A stretch of 10,572 nucleotides of DNA from Sediminibacterium sp. (GTDB lineage: Bacteria > Bacteroidota > Bacteroidia > Chitinophagales > Chitinophagaceae), in NCBI GenBank assembly GCA_023263235.1, contig JALQXE010000155.1:1-10572 (forward strand), in the 5' to 3' direction. How positions within the stretch are numbered: position 1 is the first letter of the stretch; the number at the start of each line of letters is the position of its first letter. The notes below the pieces were generated by a model. That model saw only the letters and a program-made list of their open reading frames with translations, was not told where the DNA came from and did not search any database. Both the position numbers and the translations under genes were made by a program. Below are positions 6,800 to 10,572 of the stretch, one piece after another.

Positions 6800-6831
6800 T
6801 CGAATGGCGAGATCAAGCTTGCTTGATTCGA
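6800..6831. repeat. Imperfect palindrome with two alternative foldings
   Basis: ATCAAGC-TT-GCTTGAT (6812-6827) is a near-perfect inverted repeat, extended by CGA/TCG past a one-base bulge (6808-6830). A competing pair TCGAAT/ATTCGA (6800-6805 with 6826-6831) encloses the same segment. There is no T tract, so it is not a standard terminator, and it lies outside any gene. It could be a short dispersed repeat or part of a 3' structured region; copies elsewhere cannot be checked from this window. Confidence 0.5.
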
Positions 6832-6845
6832 GCTATGAGAACAAT

Positions 6846-6898
6846 AAAAAAACCTTAGTGGGAAGTTCGCAGAACTTACTACTAAGGTTTAATTTTTT
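6846..6898. terminator. Long bipartite hairpin flanked by A and T tracts
   Basis: The outer stem AAACCTTAGT/ACTAAGGTTT (6850-6859 with 6881-6890) is a perfect 10 bp. After a 3x3 internal loop, the inner stem AAGTTC/GAACTT (6863-6868 with 6872-6877) closes on GCA. A-rich sequence precedes it and TTTTTT (6893-6898) follows. On the minus strand a T tract (6846-6852) follows directly, so it may be a back-up terminator for the exported-protein unit. It is larger and more regular than a simple terminator needs to be. Confidence 0.6.
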
Positions 6899-6914
6899 CA
6901 TGTTGGGATTTTCC

Positions 6915-6951
6915 AAAATAAAAGGATGTCCGAATGCAGTGAGGACAATCC
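6915..6951 (-). terminator. Probable terminator of the exported-protein unit
   Basis: On the minus strand a stem GGAT-(T)-GTCC/GGAC-ATCC with an 11-nt loop (6924-6951) is followed by TTTTATTTT (6915-6923). It begins 24 bp after the stop of the SH3-like gene. On the plus strand a T-rich run (6956 onward) also follows the stem, so it may work both ways. Confidence 0.55.
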
Positions 6952-6974
6952 GTTGTTTTTTTTTAAACTAATCT

Positions 6975-7478
6975 TTAATTACAAGTAGTACAAGCTGAAT
7001 TACACAAATATTTTGACTCTATCCAAAACTTTTTATTCAGCTTTTTATAAAAAACATAGTACATGTCTTTGTTGTAGTCCAACACATTTACAAATACTTC
7101 AGAAATTCTTGCTCTCTCTACTGGACCTGTTTTATTGCTAGATGCATATAAAGGAATTACATTCTTTGCATAATTGGAAATAACGGTACCTAAAACACTA
7201 TAATGAATATATCCGGGCTGATCTAAGGTAACTGGCTCATCCATTTCACAACTTACATATGATTTAACCAAAAAGTAGTTACCTTCTTTTGAGATAACTT
7301 GAACTTCAAAATCTGCTTCTCTCCCATCAATGGTTCCAACAATCTCTCCAACTGGTTTTGACCTAATATTTGTTGCAGCCTTCGTATCCGGATCTCTTAA
7401 TAGCAGTGTAACGGCTTGAGCATAACCTGAAAACTTGACAAATAAACAAATTAAAAACGTGCAAAATATTTTTTTCAT
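6975..7478 (-). CDS. Exported protein with SH3-like domains
   Basis: A 167-residue protein of unknown function. Residues 1-20 form a signal peptide (MKK, hydrophobic core, then GYA before Q21), so it is probably periplasmic or outer-surface. Residues about 30-96 resemble a bacterial SH3 domain: TNIRSKPVGEIVGTI (36-50), then a GNYFLVKS strand and a closing GYIHYSVL. A second, poorer SH3-like unit is possible at 107-158 (VIPLYASSNKTGPV to KKFWIESKYL). Three cysteines (159, 163, 166) cluster at the C terminus, with a fourth at 77, suggesting disulphides or metal binding. SH3b domains often bind cell-wall or protein ligands, but no enzyme domain is attached. It is the last gene of the three-gene unit, 24 bp after the previous one. 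Confidence 0.65.
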   Translation of the reverse strand: MKKIFCTFLICLFVKFSGYAQAVTLLLRDPDTKAATNIRSKPVGEIVGTIDGREADFEVQVISKEGNYFLVKSYVSCEMDEPVTLDQPGYIHYSVLGTVISNYAKNVIPLYASSNKTGPVERARISEVFVNVLDYNKDMYYVFYKKLNKKFWIESKYLCNSACTTCN

Positions 7479-7502
7479 AATTATTTAAAATTTGAGGGTT
7501 CT

Positions 7503-7889
7503 TTAATTCCTCCCCTTAGCAATTACTTTAAGCACAACCGGATAAGTGTTATCGTTTAACATGGAATACCATGTACCTGAAATGGTTTGTCCAACTCTTT
7601 TATTCCATGCTTCATTGAGAATAAAATAACCAGATTCTTTTCCTTTTACGCTCTCTACGATTCTACCATCAATATCGGTACACAAATCAATTTTGCCCTT
7701 ATTTTTCGTATAAAAGTATTCTCCAATTGATAAGCAACTAGTAGCGCCGCCATAGGGCACGGCTAATTTCATTCTAATCTCATATTTACCAACAAAACCA
7801 CTAAAAACAGTTTCATTGGTTAATATCATTTGTGCCTTGGTAAAATAAAAACAGAATATCGAAAGTATAAGGAGTATAGTTTTTTTCAT
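7503..7889 (-). CDS. Exported beta-rich protein of unknown function
   Basis: A 128-residue protein that I cannot assign to a named family. Residues 1-19 are a signal peptide (TKA before Q20). The mature part is a run of short strands: GFVGKYEIRMKLA, IGEYFYTKNKGKIDL, GRIVESVKG, GYFILNEAW and ISGTWYSMLND. The order 'gkY.i.m.l ... G.Yfy.k....i.L ... G.f.l.E ... i.GtW' resembles small beta-barrel or lipocalin-like exported proteins seen in Bacteroidota; this is an impression, not a match. Two cysteines (52, 70) could pair. It lies 10 bp after the RHS-like gene and 24 bp before the SH3-like gene, in one apparent unit. Confidence 0.6.
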   Translation of the reverse strand: MKKTILLILSIFCFYFTKAQMILTNETVFSGFVGKYEIRMKLAVPYGGATSCLSIGEYFYTKNKGKIDLCTDIDGRIVESVKGKESGYFILNEAWNKRVGQTISGTWYSMLNDNTYPVVLKVIAKGRN

Positions 7890-7899
7890 TTACTATGAA

Positions 7900-8583
7900 T
7901 TAATAATAAATGATTTTTCTTTCCAAGCCTCTTTCTTGTTTTTCTGATCTAAACACAACTCTTTTTATCCAGTTCCCTTGTTCGTCAACAACATCTTTAT
8001 TACTAACTTCTTCATCATCATAGTCGAAGCCATCATAAAAATCATTATTGTCACTGTCGTCATTATATTCATAATCTCTATCTGAACCATCACTATTTAT
8101 AGCTTGTGATGAGGTATATTCTCCATTGGTATATAAATATTTATAGCCATTGTGGAATGATCCATCATAGCCATTATATTTAATTCCTTGAATTACTTTG
8201 CCTTCCTCATTAAACTTATACTTTGTTTTATACTTAAGTGATTTTTGTCCTCTGTATCCATATTGTCTATATTCATTCACTTCTTTAATAAGTCCTTTTT
8301 CATTTGATATGTATTCAAATGTTGTGATTTCCGAAGTGTCTCTCGAATTTCTTTCTCCTCTTATTGTATACTTTTTAATAATTAACCCGTTTTCATTAAA
8401 ATGCATACATTTTCTTCCATAAAAATCACCCACTTCAGTTTCACCAAACTTTTCTACATATGCAAACACCGATTCTTCAACAAATTTTACACTACCTTTT
8501 AAATCGTAACCTGATGCATTAAACTGTGCATTTGAAAATTGAGCAAATACTAAAAATGCAACTGCGAATATTAGTTTTTTCAT
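7900..8583 (-). CDS. Exported RHS/YD-repeat-like protein with acidic stretch
   Basis: A 227-residue protein with signal peptide 1-19 (SNA before Q20). The mature part carries degenerate YD-type units: FNENGLIIKKYTI (62-74), FEYISNEKGLIKEVNEY (89-105), YKFNEEGKVIQGIKY (122-136) and, at the end, DEQGNWIKRVVF (200-211) with closing ERKIIYY. The opening LKGSVKFVEESVF and the ending match a group of small exported Bacteroidota proteins built like one RHS-type beta sheet; none has a function known to me. Residues 165-199 are an insertion-like stretch dense in Asp, Asn and Tyr (DDSDNNDFYDGFDYDDEE), possibly flexible or Ca-binding. It is the first gene of the three-gene unit. Confidence 0.65.
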   Translation of the reverse strand: MKKLIFAVAFLVFAQFSNAQFNASGYDLKGSVKFVEESVFAYVEKFGETEVGDFYGRKCMHFNENGLIIKKYTIRGERNSRDTSEITTFEYISNEKGLIKEVNEYRQYGYRGQKSLKYKTKYKFNEEGKVIQGIKYNGYDGSFHNGYKYLYTNGEYTSSQAINSDGSDRDYEYNDDSDNNDFYDGFDYDDEEVSNKDVVDEQGNWIKRVVFRSEKQERGLERKIIYY

Positions 8584-8599
8584 AAAAAATTATTTGGTT

Positions 8600-8607
8600 C
8601 AAATATA
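8600..8607 (-). promoter_or_regulatory. Putative -7 element of the exported-protein unit
   Basis: TATATTTG on the minus strand matches TAnnTTTG and ends 16 nt before the ATG of the RHS-like gene, predicting a leader of about 10 nt. There is no TTG at -33, only CTG near that position. The 127-bp gap to the SET gene shows no clear terminator. Confidence 0.4.
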
Positions 8608-8710
8608 TAATTTTTTTCATATTAAACGCAGGAAAATATCATTCTATATAACACAATGAAAATCAGTGCTTCAATAAAATTTAGATAGAAATTATGGGTA
8701 ATGCTGTAAT

Positions 8711-9121
8711 TTATTCATCGCAATCAACAATGGTGCCATAGTCCACCAATAGCTCCTCGCCTGTAGCTATATCCCTTATAGCCTCAAAGAATTCACCCTC
8801 ATTAATTGATATTACATTGGGCGTTTCGGAATGATTTAAATAAATAACTAAGTCTACTAATTTAAACCCATAATCAGGAACATAATAATACCCCTCATCA
8901 AATAAACAATGATTCTCCACCAAGACTCTTGAATGATTTGGCAATGCCTCCACTTCGGTTATGGTTAATTTTATCCACTCTCCCACGCCTTGTGAGAATA
9001 TGTCGCGGGTACCTTTTGGAATATCTCTTATGGCAAAAACGCCAATACCATGTAAAGGAGATGGTTTAATCATCACATAGGTGTCCTTTTGTAAATCTTT
9101 TAAGAGGGCTTCCTTTGTCAT
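8711..9121 (-). CDS. Small SET-domain protein (putative lysine methyltransferase)
   Basis: A 136-residue stand-alone SET domain. The S-adenosylmethionine-binding start is HGIGVFAIRDIPKGT (24-38), the pseudo-knot motif is YLNHSETPNV (94-103, the N-H-S core), and the closing motif is GEELLVDYG (121-129), whose Tyr is the usual catalytic residue. The domain lacks long insertions and a cysteine-rich post-SET tail, as in bacterial members. SET enzymes methylate protein lysines; the substrate here is unknown. It begins 10 bp after rfbD and is probably co-transcribed with the sugar genes. The start gives a short lead (MTKEALLKDLQKD) before the domain; no SD is seen. Confidence 0.82.
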   Translation of the reverse strand: MTKEALLKDLQKDTYVMIKPSPLHGIGVFAIRDIPKGTRDIFSQGVGEWIKLTITEVEALPNHSRVLVENHCLFDEGYYYVPDYGFKLVDLVIYLNHSETPNVISINEGEFFEAIRDIATGEELLVDYGTIVDCDE

Positions 9122-9131
9122 TGCAGTTTAA

Positions 9132-10007
9132 TTAAAATGCTTGTAATTTTTCGATACAATCATTTAGTGCAATTTCCCAATGCGGAATTTGTATCTCCAA
9201 ATCCTTTTCAATTTTATGTGTATCTAAAACCGAATAGCCTGGCCTTTTTGCAGGTGTTGGAAATTGATTAGAATTGATTGCAGTTAAGTTGCATTCAAGT
9301 TTAGCCAACTCTTTTATTTTTTTAGCAAAATCAAACCAAGTAGTTTCTCCAGCATTGGCATAGTGATAAATTCCTTTAATTGATTTCCCTGAATTAATGG
9401 AAATTAAAATTTGAATTGTTGCTAATGCCAAATCTTTTGCATAGGTTGGTCTTCCTTTTTGGTCCCCAACTATATTTAATGCATCTCTTTCTTTCATTAA
9501 ACGCACCATGGTTTTAACAAAATTATTACCATGACTACTAAACACCCAGGAAGTTCTTATGATTATGGCGTTTTCGTTTGCTGCTAAAGCCAATTTTTCA
9601 CCATCCGCTTTAGTTTGGCCATAATAATTAATAGGTGCTAATTTTGTGTCTGGCAAATAGGGATGCGTTGCATCTCCGCTAAAAACATAATCGGTAGAAA
9701 AAGTGATAAATGGAATATTTCTTTTTTTTGCAATCCCCGCTAATGAAGCAACCGCTTCCGCATTAACAGTATGTGCTAGATCTTTCTCAGTTTCAGCTTT
9801 ATCAACTGCCGTGTATGCAGCAGTATTAATGATGGCGTCCGGTGCAAATAATTGAATTGCACTTTCAAATTCTTCGGGTTTAGATAAATCAATCGCATTT
9901 CGATCTACAAATACAAACTCAAATTGAGGAAACGCTTTTGCGGCCTGTGCTAACTCCCATCCCAATTGTCCATTTGATCCAGTAACTAATATTTTATGAA
10001 TGGCCAT
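9132..10007 (-). CDS. rfbD: dTDP-4-dehydrorhamnose reductase
   Basis: This 291-residue extended SDR enzyme carries out the last step of dTDP-L-rhamnose synthesis, the NAD(P)H reduction of dTDP-4-dehydro-L-rhamnose, feeding surface polysaccharide. It shows the nucleotide-binding GSNGQLG (10-16), VDRNAIDLS (34-42), NTAAYTAVDKAE (61-72), and the catalytic set T105 (STDYVF), Y129 and K133 (YGQTK). GRPTYAKDLA (185-194) and a C-terminal RPGYSVLDT follow. The length is normal for the family. It lies between the UXS-like gene (39 bp upstream) and the SET gene (10 bp downstream). The other rhamnose genes (rfbA, rfbB, rfbC) are not in the window, so they lie further upstream or elsewhere. Confidence 0.94.
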   Translation of the reverse strand: MAIHKILVTGSNGQLGWELAQAAKAFPQFEFVFVDRNAIDLSKPEEFESAIQLFAPDAIINTAAYTAVDKAETEKDLAHTVNAEAVASLAGIAKKRNIPFITFSTDYVFSGDATHPYLPDTKLAPINYYGQTKADGEKLALAANENAIIIRTSWVFSSHGNNFVKTMVRLMKERDALNIVGDQKGRPTYAKDLALATIQILISINSGKSIKGIYHYANAGETTWFDFAKKIKELAKLECNLTAINSNQFPTPAKRPGYSVLDTHKIEKDLEIQIPHWEIALNDCIEKLQAF

Positions 10008-10046
10008 ATTGTGAAATTAAAGTTGCTATTTGATGAGATGTATCTT

Positions 10047-10572
10047 TTATTTAGAGGTAAACTCTTTAGGAAGCTTAGTCCACTCGCTTGGTGGCAATGC
10101 TTTAAAGTATTCGTAGGTTCTTTTTAATCCTTCGGCCCTATCCACTTTTGGCTCCCATCCTAAAATAGTTTTTGCCTTGGTGATATCTGGTTGTCTTTGC
10201 TTTGGATCGTCTACTGGTAAATCCTTGTATACGATTTTTACTTTTGACCCTGTTAATTTCAATACCTCTTCCGCAAAATCCTTTAAACTAATTTCATTCG
10301 GATTGCCAATATTCACAGGACTTGAATAGTCGCTTAATAATAATCTATAAATGCCCTCTACTAAATCATCCACATAGCAGAAGCTTCTTGTTTGTGAACC
10401 ATCACCAAATACCGTCATGTCCTCGCCTCTTAATTCTTGGAAGAGCTTTCTTTCTGACTCTTTAAGCATTTTGTAGTCTTCATTGACATCAAAGTCAAGA
10501 AGCTTCATTTTTTCTGAACCAATAGAGGCTAGGCCTTCGGGGTTTTGTAAAATTTCTCCAAGTTCTTTGTGG
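10047..10572 (-). CDS. NAD-dependent epimerase/UDP-glucuronate decarboxylase-like, incomplete and possibly chimeric
   Basis: The frame is open from the window edge to the stop at 10047-10049. An internal ATG (10506-10508) could start a 153-residue protein, but the frame continues upstream without a stop. From about 10435 down, the sequence is the C-terminal half of a UXS-type SDR enzyme: [48 protein letters not shown] and [16 protein letters not shown]. That family makes UDP-xylose or related nucleotide sugars. Upstream of the junction, the expected N-terminal half (GGAGFIGSH, YxxxK, NTYGPRM and NDGRVV motifs) is replaced by unrelated residues such as [20 protein letters not shown], loosely like the end of a MobA-type nucleotidyltransferase. 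Without the Rossmann half the protein could not bind NAD. This is either a real gene fusion or deletion, or a chimeric contig end. Confidence 0.7.
   Translation of the reverse strand, partial: HKELGEILQNPEGLASIGSEKMKLLDFDVNEDYKMLKESERKLFQELRGEDMTVFGDGSQTRSFCYVDDLVEGIYRLLLSDYSSPVNIGNPNEISLKDFAEEVLKLTGSKVKIVYKDLPVDDPKQRQPDITKAKTILGWEPKVDRAEGLKRTYEYFKALPPSEWTKLPKEFTSK

Noticed and set aside
6690..6971. Plus-strand open frame of 93 codons over tRNA-Gln and the hairpins
   Set aside because: It begins inside the tRNA, runs through its terminator and the hairpin cluster, and has no protein-like features.

Overview
The window looks like a chromosomal segment of a Bacteroidota member, plausibly Chitinophagia; that rank is an inference from protein character only. 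The DNA is AT-rich. Most genes lack a Shine-Dalgarno (SD) sequence. Several transcription units start with the Bacteroidota promoter pattern TTG-N18..20-TAnnTTTG. Gene content is mostly housekeeping. I see no CRISPR array, transposon, prophage or defence locus.

Layout. (1) Positions 1-2110, minus strand: a translation and ribosome-maintenance block, read in transcription order as rpsU (bS21), xerC-type recombinase, short HPF/RaiA hibernation factor, tRNA-Thr(TGT), tRNA-Tyr(GTA, cut by the window edge). rpsU and the tRNAs each have a good promoter, and terminators lie after rpsU and after hpf. rpsU is the one gene with a textbook SD, which fits the known self-control of bS21 in Bacteroidota. 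(2) 2138-4458, minus: hscA (Fe-S cluster assembly Hsp70) and a small RDD-family membrane protein. (3) 4510-5793, plus: tyrS, ending at a strong bidirectional terminator shared with a convergent secreted SGNH/GDSL hydrolase (5867-6538, minus). (4) 6623-6951: tRNA-Gln(TTG) with its own promoter, encoded CCA and terminator, followed by about 160 bp of dense hairpin structure without a gene. (5) 6975-8583, minus: three small exported proteins in one unit (SH3-like protein, beta-rich unknown, RHS/YD-like protein with an acidic stretch). (6) 8711-10572, minus: a nucleotide-sugar unit consisting of a UDP-glucuronate decarboxylase-like SDR (incomplete), dTDP-4-dehydrorhamnose reductase and a small SET-domain protein.

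How the parts relate. Block 1 concerns ribosome assembly, start-site choice and dormancy. Blocks 2-4 are independent housekeeping units. Block 5 is a small accessory cassette of exported proteins. Block 6 makes activated sugars for surface polysaccharide, with a SET protein attached. The points most worth a second look are the rpsU leader, an SD-like motif with a mini-ORF before hpf, the SET gene in the sugar unit, the hairpin cluster after tRNA-Gln, and an abrupt loss of family similarity at about 10435 in the last gene, which may be a chimeric contig end.
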